Origin: Amycolatopsis sp. QT-25
GTDB taxonomy: Bacteria; Actinomycetota; Actinomycetes; Mycobacteriales; Pseudonocardiaceae
Length of the DNA: 64,000 bases
NCBI RefSeq assembly: GCF_029369745.1
Contig: NZ_CP120210.1
Span: forward strand, 7,936,001-8,000,000
Direction: 5' to 3'
The translations under genes and the position numbers were made by a program. Numbering within the stretch: the stretch's first letter is position 1; each line of letters begins with the position of its first letter. Of this stretch, positions 41,781 through 50,720 are shown one piece after another. The notes beneath the pieces are model-generated. The model worked only from the letters and a program-made list of their open reading frames with translations. It was not told the DNA's origin and did not search any database.

Positions 41781-43796
41781 ATGAACGAAGAGGAAGCCGT
41801 CAGCCGGGCCGAAGCATGGCTGGCGGGCCGAGGCGGGGAGGGCACCGGCGCGTTGCGGATCCGCCGCGACTACGTCGTGCGCGCGACCGACGGCTGGAAC
41901 GTCACCTACAACACCGTCGGCTGGCTCGATGGGACCGAGCCCGGTGTGGGCCTCTTTCCCAGCCCGGTCGCCTTCGTGCCGGACGACGGCGGTGAGATCC
42001 GGCTCGACCTGGAGCTGATGGCGGTTTCGGCGGCGGGCGGCGACAGTGACGCCTTCACCCGGTGGGCCGAGGTCGTCGATCCGGAGTTCGACCCGGCCGC
42101 GGTTCCCGGTCTGCCCGTTCCGAAGGCGGCGATCCTGCGCTGGGAGCAGCACACGCTGTACGGCGAGCCGACCGGTGCGGTCCGCGCGAACCCGGATCAC
42201 CGGCCGGGACCGCGGTTCTCCGGCCGACCGGCACCGGAAAGCCCCGTCGAGACGCTTCTCGGCTATCTGCGCGTCGAGTGGATCACGCCGGAGGAGTTCG
42301 TCCACTGGATGCTCGACCTCGACGTCCTGGCCCCGGCGAAGGACGGCCACCTGCAGGTCCGCGACTTCGGCGACGCCGGCGTGCGGTTCGTCGTCTACAC
42401 CTCCGAGGCGCAGGTGCCCTCGGAGTACACGATGTGGCAGCGAATCCAGCCCCGCGTGCTGCTGCGGCGAGCCAAGGACAACCCCGGAGCCGGCCTGCTG
42501 GTCAACCCGGGACGGCCGGAGACCTTCAACGTCTACCCGGAGACACTGCGGCAGGTCGCCGACCTCGGACTCCCGGCGGGGACCGAGCGCCCCGAGTCCG
42601 TCGGGCGCCCCGCCTACTTCAGCGGGGAGTACGACGGCGCCGCCGTCACGAACCTGCGGAGTCTCGTCGACCAGGCTCGCGACAACGGCTACCCCCTGAG
42701 CAGTGAAGAACTCGCCCGCTACACGCGGGCCGCGACGCTGTCGTTCGAGCGCTCCCGGGCGAAGCACGACGGCCGCCCGCTGCCGGAGCTGCCCGAGGAC
42801 CTGTTCGCCAACGGCCTGGTGACGCACTTCTACGACAACGGCGAACCGCGTCCGGCCGCCTGGACGTTCGGGAAGTTCTACCACCTGACGCTCCCCATAG
42901 GCAGCTTCGCGTACCCACGGCTTCTCGGCGCGTACGTCGGCTTCGCGCTCGGCGACGCGCTCGGCTCGGGCGCGGACCCCGCCGACGGCCTGCCACTCGG
43001 CGGACTGACCCGGCAGCTGCTGTTCCACACCGAATCGGTGCTCCGCGGCCTGGACCCGGCTCCGGACAAGGCCGAGATCCCGGCGTCGCTGCCCGCGGGC
43101 GGACGGCCGGACGGCTGGATCGCCAAAGCCACCGAAGGCGCGGGCCCGCCCCCCGCCGAGTTCTCCGCGATGCTGGCGACCGCGCTCGCCGCGACGGTGA
43201 CCGGTGGCGTGCAGGGTCCCGCGGACAGTGCTTTCTACGCGATGAAGGTGGTCCGTGAGCTGGTCGGTTCGGCCGCCGGACACGAGGTCGTCCACGGTGC
43301 GGAATTGCTGGTGAATGTCTTCCGCGCCCAGCTCGCGGCCCGCGACGGCCAACCGGCGGTCGCGAACTTCCTCGAGGGCTTCGACGAGTACAGCGGCGAG
43401 GTCGGCGACCTGGTCGAAACCGTGCTCGACCTCAGGAACGACGTCGACGCTGATGACGTCGAACAGTTCGACGGCATCGGAGACGGCCGGACGCCGCTTT
43501 CGGTGCTCGGCCGGGCGTTGTTCGCCGCCGCCAAACGGGGCCACGACCCCGAGGCGGCGCTCGCGCTGGCCGCTCGCGGCGGCGCGGTGACCGGCGCGCT
43601 GACCGGGGCGATGGTGGGCGCCAGGCTCACCGTGCCCGGCCTGCCGGAGGCCTGGCTCGCCGCGTATCCCGACCTCGGTGTCGTCGACGCCATGGCGGGC
43701 GACGCTTATTACTACTTCAACCGCTTCGGCCTGCCCCGCGAACCCGAAGAGCGGCGGCGCTGGGACGCGAACCGGTATCCACGAGGAGATCAGTAG
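41781..43796 (+). CDS. Second Imm35-like/SseB-like/degenerate ADP-ribosylglycohydrolase chimera
   Basis: 671 aa, paralogue of the preceding gene with the same three-part order: Imm35-like (AVSRAEAWLAGRG, VRATDGWNVTYNTVGWLD), SseB-like (about 155-250; LLGYLRVEWITPEEFVHWML, RFVVYTSEAQVPSEY) and, from about residue 383, an ADP-ribosylglycohydrolase-like region (LLGAYVGFALGDALGSGAD) with the acidic metal ligands missing (RGGAVTGALTGAMVGARL at the third motif). ATG 41781 is preceded by GGGG; GTG 41763, overlapping the previous stop, is also possible. Probably immunity-related. Confidence 0.65.
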   Translation: MNEEEAVSRAEAWLAGRGGEGTGALRIRRDYVVRATDGWNVTYNTVGWLDGTEPGVGLFPSPVAFVPDDGGEIRLDLELMAVSAAGGDSDAFTRWAEVVDPEFDPAAVPGLPVPKAAILRWEQHTLYGEPTGAVRANPDHRPGPRFSGRPAPESPVETLLGYLRVEWITPEEFVHWMLDLDVLAPAKDGHLQVRDFGDAGVRFVVYTSEAQVPSEYTMWQRIQPRVLLRRAKDNPGAGLLVNPGRPETFNVYPETLRQVADLGLPAGTERPESVGRPAYFSGEYDGAAVTNLRSLVDQARDNGYPLSSEELARYTRAATLSFERSRAKHDGRPLPELPEDLFANGLVTHFYDNGEPRPAAWTFGKFYHLTLPIGSFAYPRLLGAYVGFALGDALGSGADPADGLPLGGLTRQLLFHTESVLRGLDPAPDKAEIPASLPAGGRPDGWIAKATEGAGPPPAEFSAMLATALAATVTGGVQGPADSAFYAMKVVRELVGSAAGHEVVHGAELLVNVFRAQLAARDGQPAVANFLEGFDEYSGEVGDLVETVLDLRNDVDADDVEQFDGIGDGRTPLSVLGRALFAAAKRGHDPEAALALAARGGAVTGALTGAMVGARLTVPGLPEAWLAAYPDLGVVDAMAGDAYYYFNRFGLPREPEERRRWDANRYPRGDQ

Positions 43797-43800
43797 AGAA

Positions 43801-44952
43801 ATGCGCGAGTGGCTTCAAGATCCGGCGACCAGGTCGCGGTTGCGCGGCAGCCTGTACGCCGGGGCGCTCGGCGACGCGCTCGGCGCGAAGACCGAGTTCG
43901 ACTCGATCGACCGCATCCGGGAGATCGCCGGGCCGGCCGGGATCACCGGCCTCATCCCCGCGTACGGCGGCCTCGGGCGGATCACCGACGACACCCAGAT
44001 GACGCTGTTCACCCTGGAAGGCCTGATCAGGGCCGGTGTCGGCGCCCGGCGGGAGCAAGGGACCTTTGCTAACGGCCGGAGGCAGCAGGGGACCTTTGCT
44101 ACCGCTGCTATCGCCGTCGAGCAGTCGCTCCAGCTGGCCTACCAGCGCTGGCTGCACACCCAGGGCGTCTCGTGGGAGCGGGCGCGCGGCCCGGAGGACA
44201 CGAGCCCGGAACCGGACGGCTGGCTGATCACGAATCGCGAGCTGTTCAGCCGACGCGCGCCCGGTCTCACCTGCTTCAGCGAGCTGGAGGCGTACGGGAA
44301 GACCGGGGTGCGCGCCGGCATGGCCAAGCCGGTGAACAACTCGAAGGGCTGCGGCGGGATCATGCGCGCGGCGCCGGTCGCGCTGTGGTCGGACGACCTC
44401 GCCGAGGTGTTCCGGCTCGGCGCCGAGAGCGCGGCGCTGACCCACGGTCACCCGAGCGGATATCTCTCGTCGGGTGCGTTCGCGGTGATCGTGCACGAGC
44501 TGCTGCGTGGGGAACCGCTGCTCGACGCCATCGCGACCGCCCGTGCCGAACTGGAGAAGTACCCGGGGCACGAAGAGCAGAGCGTCGCGCTGGACCAGGC
44601 GCTCGCCCTGTCCGAAGAGGGAGCTCCGACGCCGGAGAAGCTCGAAACGCTCGGGCAGGGGAACGTCGGCGAAACCGCGCTCTCCATGTCGGTCTACGTC
44701 GCACTGACCACCACGGACCCGAACGTCGCGCTGCTCGCGTCGGTGAACCACAGCGGCGACAGCGACTCGACGGGGTCGGTCTGCGGGAACCTCGTCGGCG
44801 CGATGTACGGCGAGGAAGAGCTGGAGACGAGCTGGCTCGTGGAGCTGGAGTTGAGCGAAGTGATCGGGCGGCTCGCGGACGACGCGCTCGCGGAGTTCGG
44901 CGGGACCGCGCCGGATGACGACCGGTGGTACGCCCGCTATCCGGCCCACTAG
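43801..44952 (+). CDS. ADP-ribosylglycohydrolase with intact metal motifs
   Basis: 383 aa. Removes ADP-ribose from modified arginines or related substrates in characterised members, using two metal ions. Motifs present: GSLYAGALGDALGAKTEF, TDDTQMTLFTLEGL (first acidic motif), NNSKGCGGIMRAAP and NHSGDSDSTGSVCGNLVGA (third motif), so catalysis is expected. Residues about 85-101 (REQGTFANGRRQQGTFA) are encoded by two copies of a dispersed repeat inserted in frame, between the first acidic motif and the AVEQSLQLAYQRWLHTQG helix. Follows the degenerate chimera gene by 4 bp; likely part of the toxin locus and able to reverse the giant effector's ADP-ribosylation. Confidence 0.88.
   Translation: MREWLQDPATRSRLRGSLYAGALGDALGAKTEFDSIDRIREIAGPAGITGLIPAYGGLGRITDDTQMTLFTLEGLIRAGVGARREQGTFANGRRQQGTFATAAIAVEQSLQLAYQRWLHTQGVSWERARGPEDTSPEPDGWLITNRELFSRRAPGLTCFSELEAYGKTGVRAGMAKPVNNSKGCGGIMRAAPVALWSDDLAEVFRLGAESAALTHGHPSGYLSSGAFAVIVHELLRGEPLLDAIATARAELEKYPGHEEQSVALDQALALSEEGAPTPEKLETLGQGNVGETALSMSVYVALTTTDPNVALLASVNHSGDSDSTGSVCGNLVGAMYGEEELETSWLVELELSEVIGRLADDALAEFGGTAPDDDRWYARYPAH
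44051..44100 (+). repeat. Dispersed 20-bp repeat, copies B and B' in tandem inside a gene
   Basis: GGGAGCAAGGGACCTTTGCT at 44051-44070, identical to copy A, and GGCAGCAGGGGACCTTTGCT at 44081-44100, separated by 10 bp. The 30-bp period keeps the reading frame of the ADP-ribosylglycohydrolase. Confidence 0.85.
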
Positions 44953-44992
44953 ATTTACCCCCGGTTTGGGGAACTCGGGGAGGGGACACATC

Positions 44993-46921
44993 GTGCGTTA
45001 CCGGGTACAAGCGGCGGAACGGCCGGATGGCCTGTACGCCGTCTGGGGGGACACCGTCTTCGCGGCCCAGCGATCGACCGAAGACGGCACGCTACTGCTC
45101 ATCGCGCCGCCGGGGGAAGCGGCGCCGGAGGGGTTCGACCGCGACTGGAACGGGCGGCCCGCCCGCGTGGTGCTGAACGGCGAGGCCGGCGCGACCTTCA
45201 GCCTCCAGTCCTACGGCCGGTTCGACGACGAGCACTTCCAGATCGCGCCGAACACCGGCGGCGGCGACCTGACCTTGCGCTGGGCGGGCGAGGACGCGGC
45301 CCGCGCGGCGGAACTGGGACTGACGGACTTCTCGACCACGGCCGCGCCGTCACGGTTGACGGCGTTGTGGCAGACCAGGCACGACTTCGTCGAGACGCCG
45401 GAAGCACGCCCGGAGCCCGGCACGGGTGACCAGGCGGCGCTGCTGCGCGCCATCGGCCGGACCCTGCTGCGGGTGCTGCCGCCGGGCTGGCAGCGGGTCG
45501 GCGCCCAGTTCCGGCAGGTCGGCGACTACTCCGAACTCGAGGTCCGCTCGGTCGGCGACGAGGGCACCGGCCCGGTGTCGGTGTCGATCGCGGCCCCGCC
45601 GGAGCTCGGCTCGCTGTTCGCGCGGTTGCGCGCGGCGATGCACCAGCCGGAGACCGGCACCTGGTTCCAGGGCACCTTCACGCTGGACTCGGAATCGCGT
45701 TTCGACTTCGACTTCGACGCCGAGCAGGAACCCACGTGGCGGCTGGCGCCGAACGAGGGCGGCAAGCCGTCGCCGCGCGCGTACGCGACCGAACTCGCGA
45801 TCTTCCCGCGCGACAAGAAGCACGTCCCGGCCTGGCTCTCGGCCAAGGCGGGCCTGCCGCTGGACGTGGTGTTCCGGCACGCGAAGGTCGTCGACGCGCA
45901 CAACGAGGGCGAACGGCCGGTCGTCAACCGGCCGCCGGTGCCGCCGGAAATGATGCGCGGCGTCCTGGACTACCTCTTCCGTTCGCCGGTGGCGCTGACC
46001 CGGCCGGGTCCGCAGCCGGACGTCTTCACCCCGAACGGCCCGCCGGACGTGCCGAACGCCTTCCACACCGACGGCGTCTGGATCTGGCCCGCGGCCGTGC
46101 CGCATTACCTGCGCAAGTACGGCGTACCGCCGGAGCCGGAGCTGGTCGAGCACATCCGGGCGGCCGGCTTCCGGCCGCCGCTGGTCGGCGAGCTGGTGCG
46201 GGCGACCGCCGAGGCGGAGATCGTCGGGAAGCCGCGGCCACCGAGGACCGCCGCGGACCTGCCGGACGAAAGCGTCCGCACCCGCGTCGAACGCGACGGG
46301 GAACCCGCCCGCGACATCCGGGCCGTCGAGGTGCTGGACGTCCTGCACCAGCGCCTGGCCGAACACGGCGTCGCGCCGACGTCGTATCGGATCGGCGCGA
46401 ACGCGGTGCCGGAGCCGGGGCTCTGGACCCTGCGCCGTACCGAGAACGGCTGGGAGGTCTCGCGTCCGCCGACGGACGAGCCCGTCGCGTTCGCCACCCT
46501 CGAAGAGGCGGCGCGGTTCCTCCTCGGCACCTTGCTGCTGTACCCGGCACGGGCCGCGGTGGGCGCGAACGAGGAGGCCGACAACCCGGCCGACTGGCCG
46601 ATCCTGCCGCTCCGGGGCGAACCGCCACTGAACTTCTTCCGCCGCAAGCGGATCGTCGTGCTGCCACCGGGCACCACGGTGCAGCGGTTCGGGAACGAGA
46701 CCGGCAACCTCGTGCACGCCGAAGCGGCTCGGTTCATCGAGACGTCGCTGGCCGCGGACCGCGAACGCGAACGCCGCCTGTACCGCGTCCTGCGGCCGCT
46801 GCGCGTGGTCACCGGCATCACCGCACCGTGGAACGGGACGCCGGGCGGTGCCGTGGCCTACGTTCTGCCGCGGCCGCTCGCCCAGCATCTCGAAACCGGC
46901 GCGCTCTCCCGCGTCCAGTAG
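44993..46921 (+). CDS. TNT (NADase-type) domain protein, copy 2
   Basis: 642 aa. GTG 44993 has GGGGAGGGG upstream. A distinct N-terminal domain (about 1-130; RYRVQAAERPDGLYAVWGDTVFA-type strands) precedes the domain shared with TNT copy 1 (about 150-410; HTDGVWIWPAAVPHYLRKYG). The C-terminal TNT domain reads RFGNETGNLVH, ETSLAADRE, YRVLRPLRVVTGITAPWNG and PGGAVAYVLPRPLAQHLETGAL; as in copy 1, Ala replaces the Gln common after GG(G/A)V. Last gene of the locus; the convergent methyltransferase gene follows 46 bp away. Confidence 0.7.
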   Translation: MRYRVQAAERPDGLYAVWGDTVFAAQRSTEDGTLLLIAPPGEAAPEGFDRDWNGRPARVVLNGEAGATFSLQSYGRFDDEHFQIAPNTGGGDLTLRWAGEDAARAAELGLTDFSTTAAPSRLTALWQTRHDFVETPEARPEPGTGDQAALLRAIGRTLLRVLPPGWQRVGAQFRQVGDYSELEVRSVGDEGTGPVSVSIAAPPELGSLFARLRAAMHQPETGTWFQGTFTLDSESRFDFDFDAEQEPTWRLAPNEGGKPSPRAYATELAIFPRDKKHVPAWLSAKAGLPLDVVFRHAKVVDAHNEGERPVVNRPPVPPEMMRGVLDYLFRSPVALTRPGPQPDVFTPNGPPDVPNAFHTDGVWIWPAAVPHYLRKYGVPPEPELVEHIRAAGFRPPLVGELVRATAEAEIVGKPRPPRTAADLPDESVRTRVERDGEPARDIRAVEVLDVLHQRLAEHGVAPTSYRIGANAVPEPGLWTLRRTENGWEVSRPPTDEPVAFATLEEAARFLLGTLLLYPARAAVGANEEADNPADWPILPLRGEPPLNFFRRKRIVVLPPGTTVQRFGNETGNLVHAEAARFIETSLAADRERERRLYRVLRPLRVVTGITAPWNGTPGGAVAYVLPRPLAQHLETGALSRVQ

Positions 46922-46967
46922 CGCGTCTGGACCGCACTCACGTGATCGGAGGCGTGACTCGCGTGGC

Positions 46968-47819
46968 TCAGGAAGCGGTGATGAGCACCGCGGGCGACCA
47001 CCAGTAGTCCGCCAGCGGCTCGATCCGGATACCGGTGAAGCCCGCCTCCTTCAGCTGGGAGGCCCAATCGGTGGCGGGCTGCTCCCAGTTCGTGCGGTCC
47101 GCCCCCGGTTCGACCAGGCCGAGCAGGATCGGCAGCAGGAAACCCTGCGCCACCAGCGACGCGTCCTTGCCGTACTCCGAGACCCCGCGTTCGTAGCGGG
47201 TGACCAGGGAAACCAGGTACTCGGCGGAGTCTTCGTCGTACTCGGGCACGTCGAACTCGGCGAGCACCAGGGAGGCGGTGCGCGGCCGGAGCGCACGGAG
47301 GACTTCGGTGCGCTCGGCGGTCGGGATCGACTGGAGCGCGAACGTCGACTGCGTCAGCTGCCACTGCCGGTCGTCGTCGCGGGCGAGGAATTCCTGCGCG
47401 GTGGTGTCCCAGGTGTGCAGGCCGTGGGTGCCGTCGAGGTGTTTGCGCGTTTCCGCGAGCAGCGCGCGCGACGGCTCGACCAGGTCGATGCGGCCCGGTT
47501 GCCGGTCCGCCTGCTCGAGAGCGGGAACGACGGCGAGCCCGTCGCCGCAGCCGAGGTCGAGCAGGGAGCCGACGCTGCCGTAGCGCCGGGCGAGCATGGC
47601 GCTGAGCGCGCGGTAGAGCTTGACGTTCCCGCCGCCGCGGATGAACGCCGTGAACGCGGCGGGCTGGTCGTACACACGCCCGCCGCCGCCTTCGGTCAGG
47701 TACCGGTGCAGTTCGCGGCCGAGCGTGGATCCGGCGCGCTCGGCGAGGTCCGCTGCCTTGGCCCGGTCACCGTCGCGGTACGCGGTGAGCGCTTCGGCCA
47801 GGACGTCCGTTCTCTTCAT
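46968..47819 (-). CDS. Class I SAM-dependent methyltransferase
   Basis: 283 aa. SAM-binding motif I is SLLDLGCGDGLAVVPAL, with motif II acidic residue in RIDLVEPSRALLAE and a FALQSIPTAER post-motif region, so a Rossmann-fold methyltransferase. ATG 47819 has AGGAG upstream; the frame is open to 47870 but unlikely coding. The N-terminal 60 residues are a helical cap. Substrate unknown. It lies 16 bp downstream of the orphan sensor kinase gene in the same direction and may be co-transcribed with it. Confidence 0.8.
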   Translation of the reverse strand: MKRTDVLAEALTAYRDGDRAKAADLAERAGSTLGRELHRYLTEGGGGRVYDQPAAFTAFIRGGGNVKLYRALSAMLARRYGSVGSLLDLGCGDGLAVVPALEQADRQPGRIDLVEPSRALLAETRKHLDGTHGLHTWDTTAQEFLARDDDRQWQLTQSTFALQSIPTAERTEVLRALRPRTASLVLAEFDVPEYDEDSAEYLVSLVTRYERGVSEYGKDASLVAQGFLLPILLGLVEPGADRTNWEQPATDWASQLKEAGFTGIRIEPLADYWWSPAVLITAS

Positions 47820-47835
47820 GGTCTCCTGTTTACCG

Positions 47836-49143
47836 TCAGAACGGCACCCACAGGGTGACTCTGGTGCCATTTCCCGGCGCCGACTCCACCCGCGCGGTCC
47901 CGCCCACCTCGTTCAGCCGGGCGGTGATGGACTCGCTGATGCCGAATCCCGCGGGCCGGGAGTCGATGCTGAACCCGGCACCGTGATCGCGGGTGATCAC
48001 CGCGACGCCGCCTTCCTGCTCCTCGACGCGCACGACGACCTTGTCCGTCCCGGCGTGTTTGAGGGTGTTGCGCAGGGACTCGCGGACGGCGTCGCGGATG
48101 GCGATCTGCCGGACCTCCGAAAGCGTGTCGTCGTCGAGTTCGGCGATCACGAGCTGGGCGCGCAGGCCGTCGCGCGCCATCTCCGCCGCCAGCGACGCGA
48201 GCTTCTCGCCCAGCGGCCGTGACCCGGCCTCGGATCGGTCCGAAGCCTCGTTCTCGATCGTCCGCCGCAGTTCCATCGACTGCGCCCGCGCCAGGCGCTG
48301 CACCTCGGCGAGCCGTGTGGTCGCGTCGCCCTTGTTGGCCAGCGCGATCGCTTCGAGGGTCTGGAGCACCGAGTCGTGCAGCATGCGGTGCTGGCGGGCG
48401 CGTTCGGCGATCCGGCCGTTGCGGATGCCGTAGGCGAGAGCGAGCCGGGTGCCGAGCCCGATCAGGACGAGGGCGCCGCTCGCGGTGAAGAGCACGCCGA
48501 GAATCGACGGGAGCGTGGCCATCGCGTCGCCGGGGGCGGCTCGGCCGGTGCCGATCAGGGACGCGAGCATCCGCACCGGGAAGCTGACGACGGCGAGCGC
48601 CGCGGCGGCGGGCATGCCCAGCGCCAGCGCCAGCAACGCGACCCCGCCGAGCAGGTGTTTGCCGGGTATCGCCATCGCCTCGGTGAAGACCGAAGCCGAC
48701 ACCAGCGCCGCCACCGCGAGCGGCGCGAGCAGGGTGAACACGAGGTCGAGGGCCAGCAGGCGGACGGCGTGCTGCGGGCGGAACGGCGCCGAGCGCAGCA
48801 TCCACCGGATCCCGTACAGCGAGAGCGCGACCGAGCCGAGCGCCACCAGCCCGACCGGGCCGATCCCGACCGTGCCGTGCGTGGAGACGTAGGCGCCGAA
48901 CGCGCCGGGCACCGCGAAGAGCCGGTAGACCAACGGGACGAGGGCGACATAGCGGGCGGCTCTGAGCAGGAGGTTGTCGCGATGGGCCGTGTCGATCGGA
49001 CCGGACATCTGCTGGATCCGCCGGAGCGCGCGCATCGGCGTGGGGTCGCCCACCTCGTCGGACAGCTCGCTCGTCGCCGTGGCCAGCGCGGGCGCGCCGC
49101 GACGCAGCAACGTCACCAGAAAATTGGGCGGCCGCTTCGCCAT
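47836..49143 (-). CDS. Orphan sensor histidine kinase-like protein
   Basis: 435 aa. Four to six membrane helices between residues about 65 and 250 (for example LLALDLVFTLLAPLAVAALV, LLGGVALLALALGMPAAAAL). Cytoplasmic part has the HisKA_3-type motif RMLHDSVLQTLEAIAL with the phosphoacceptor His, and a C-terminal ATPase domain with N box RESLRNTLKHAG and G boxes DHGAGFSID and GFGISESI. ATG 49143 with GGGGGAGA upstream. No response regulator gene adjoins it, unlike the MacRS-type pair at 6.7-8.5 kb. Confidence 0.83.
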   Translation of the reverse strand: MAKRPPNFLVTLLRRGAPALATATSELSDEVGDPTPMRALRRIQQMSGPIDTAHRDNLLLRAARYVALVPLVYRLFAVPGAFGAYVSTHGTVGIGPVGLVALGSVALSLYGIRWMLRSAPFRPQHAVRLLALDLVFTLLAPLAVAALVSASVFTEAMAIPGKHLLGGVALLALALGMPAAAALAVVSFPVRMLASLIGTGRAAPGDAMATLPSILGVLFTASGALVLIGLGTRLALAYGIRNGRIAERARQHRMLHDSVLQTLEAIALANKGDATTRLAEVQRLARAQSMELRRTIENEASDRSEAGSRPLGEKLASLAAEMARDGLRAQLVIAELDDDTLSEVRQIAIRDAVRESLRNTLKHAGTDKVVVRVEEQEGGVAVITRDHGAGFSIDSRPAGFGISESITARLNEVGGTARVESAPGNGTRVTLWVPF

Positions 49144-49221
49144 GGATTCTCCCCCTGCCCGGAGCACCGGCAGGAGTATCGCCGTTTACGCCGGATGGAT
49201 CCAGAGACCAACGGGGTTCAT

Positions 49222-49248
49222 CTCAGCCGATGCCGTTCTCGGCGGCCC
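49222..49248. repeat. 27-bp direct repeat, left copy (fragment of cca 3' end)
   Basis: Perfect match to 51344-51370, which contains the last seven codons and stop of cca. The left copy is outside any gene. Together the two copies bracket the AAA/DUF4276 pair, as would att sites or a target-site duplication. Confidence 0.85.
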
Positions 49249-49279
49249 GCTGCTCCGCCGATTCGTCTCACCCGCACGC

Positions 49280-49285
49280 TAGCCT
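49280..49285 (+). promoter_or_regulatory. -10 box TAGCCT, probable leaderless start of the AAA ATPase gene
   Basis: TAGCCT ends 7 nt before ATG 49293. Confidence 0.5.
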
Positions 49286-49292
49286 GACTTCC

Positions 49293-50720
49293 ATGCTCAC
49301 CAGGCTGGAGGTGCAGGGGTTCAAGAACCTGCTGGATGTGCGGGTCGACTTCGGTCCGTTCACCTGTATCGCGGGCGCGAACGGGATCGGCAAGTCCAAC
49401 GTGTTCGACGTCATCGACTTTCTCTCGCACCTGGCGTCCGGCACCTTGATGGAGGCAGCCCAGCAGGTACGCGGACCTGCCGATGGACGGAGCGGTGATC
49501 CACGAGATCTGTTCTGGGATGGCTATGGCGACCACGAGCGTGAGCTCCACATCGCCGTCGAGATGATCGTTCCGGCGACGGTCGAAGACGATCTCGGCTC
49601 CCTCGCGGCAGCGACCACGACGTTCCTTCGCTACGAGCTCGGAATCGGCTACACACGTCCGGACGGTGAAGCAAGCGTCGGCAGGCTCGCCTTGCTGTCC
49701 GAAAGACTGGTCCACATCAACCGAGGTGAAGCGGCTGAGCACCTGAGGTTCGCGCACAGTGTCAAGAAGTTCCGAAATGCCGTGGTGCTGGGGCGCCGGA
49801 GCGGTGGACCGTATCTCTCGACGGGTACTCATGAGAGTGGCCTGGTGATCAATGTGCACGGTGACGGCGGGAGCTCCGGCAGGCCACAGCCACGCGCCGC
49901 CGCACGGGCAGGCAGAACGGTCCTGAGCAGCATCACGACGAACGACCACCCGACGATTCTCGCCGCGCGCCGTGAGATGCAGAGCTGGCGAAGGCTCGCG
50001 CTCGAACCTTCCGCGCTTCGAACTCCGGACGGATTCACCGACCCTCGTTCGCTCGGTTCCGACGGCCGCCACCTCGCGGCCTCGCTCTTCCGGATCGCAC
50101 AGGACAACGTGAACAGCGGAGTCGCGCCGGACGCGGAGGCCGTCTACGCGCGGGTCGCCGGGCGGCTCGCCGACCTTGGTGACCTCGGTGTCGAAAGTCT
50201 CTCCGTGGAACCGGACCAGGTCCGCGAGGTGCTCACGCTTTTCCTGGAGGAACGTGGGGGGCTCAGACTTCCGGCACGCGCTCTTTCGGAAGGCACGCTG
50301 CGTTTTCTGGCGTTGTGCGTCCTGCTCGAGGATCCCACGGTGACCGGCCTCATCTGCATGGAAGAGCCGGAGAACGGGATACACCCGGCCAATCTGGAAG
50401 CCATGATCGATCTGGTGCGTGACCTCGCGGTCGACCCGGACGAACCACCGGACGCCAACAATCCGTTCCGGCAGGTCATCATCAACACTCACTCTCCAGG
50501 TGTGGTCCAGCTGTGCAGCCGCGACGACATCTTGGTCGCTGACAACCGGCTGCAGACCGCGCCTGACGGGAACACGACGAGAGCGCTCTCGTTGCTCCCG
50601 CTGGCCGGCACGTGGCGAGCCAGAGAAGCGACGGTAACGGCCACAGATGCCGATCTCGTCGTCTACACGACCGCTCCACCCGGAGTCCAGATCAAGCTCC
50701 CGATCGACCTGGTCGGCTGA
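49293..50720 (+). CDS. AAA-family (OLD/RecF-like) ATPase
   Basis: 475 aa of the AAA_15/AAA_21, OLD-like group. Strand-helix start MLTRLEVQGFKNLLDVRVDFGP (by position 1-22), Walker A GANGIGKS (28-35), ABC-type signature ALSEGTLRFLALC, Walker B LICMEEPENGIHP and the NTHSP motif of OLD-like ATPases. No nuclease domain is fused; the nuclease-like part may be the coupled downstream DUF4276 protein. ATG start overlaps nothing upstream; stop overlaps the next ATG by one base. Such pairs are frequent in phage-defence loci. Confidence 0.85.
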   Translation: MLTRLEVQGFKNLLDVRVDFGPFTCIAGANGIGKSNVFDVIDFLSHLASGTLMEAAQQVRGPADGRSGDPRDLFWDGYGDHERELHIAVEMIVPATVEDDLGSLAAATTTFLRYELGIGYTRPDGEASVGRLALLSERLVHINRGEAAEHLRFAHSVKKFRNAVVLGRRSGGPYLSTGTHESGLVINVHGDGGSSGRPQPRAAARAGRTVLSSITTNDHPTILAARREMQSWRRLALEPSALRTPDGFTDPRSLGSDGRHLAASLFRIAQDNVNSGVAPDAEAVYARVAGRLADLGDLGVESLSVEPDQVREVLTLFLEERGGLRLPARALSEGTLRFLALCVLLEDPTVTGLICMEEPENGIHPANLEAMIDLVRDLAVDPDEPPDANNPFRQVIINTHSPGVVQLCSRDDILVADNRLQTAPDGNTTRALSLLPLAGTWRAREATVTATDADLVVYTTAPPGVQIKLPIDLVG

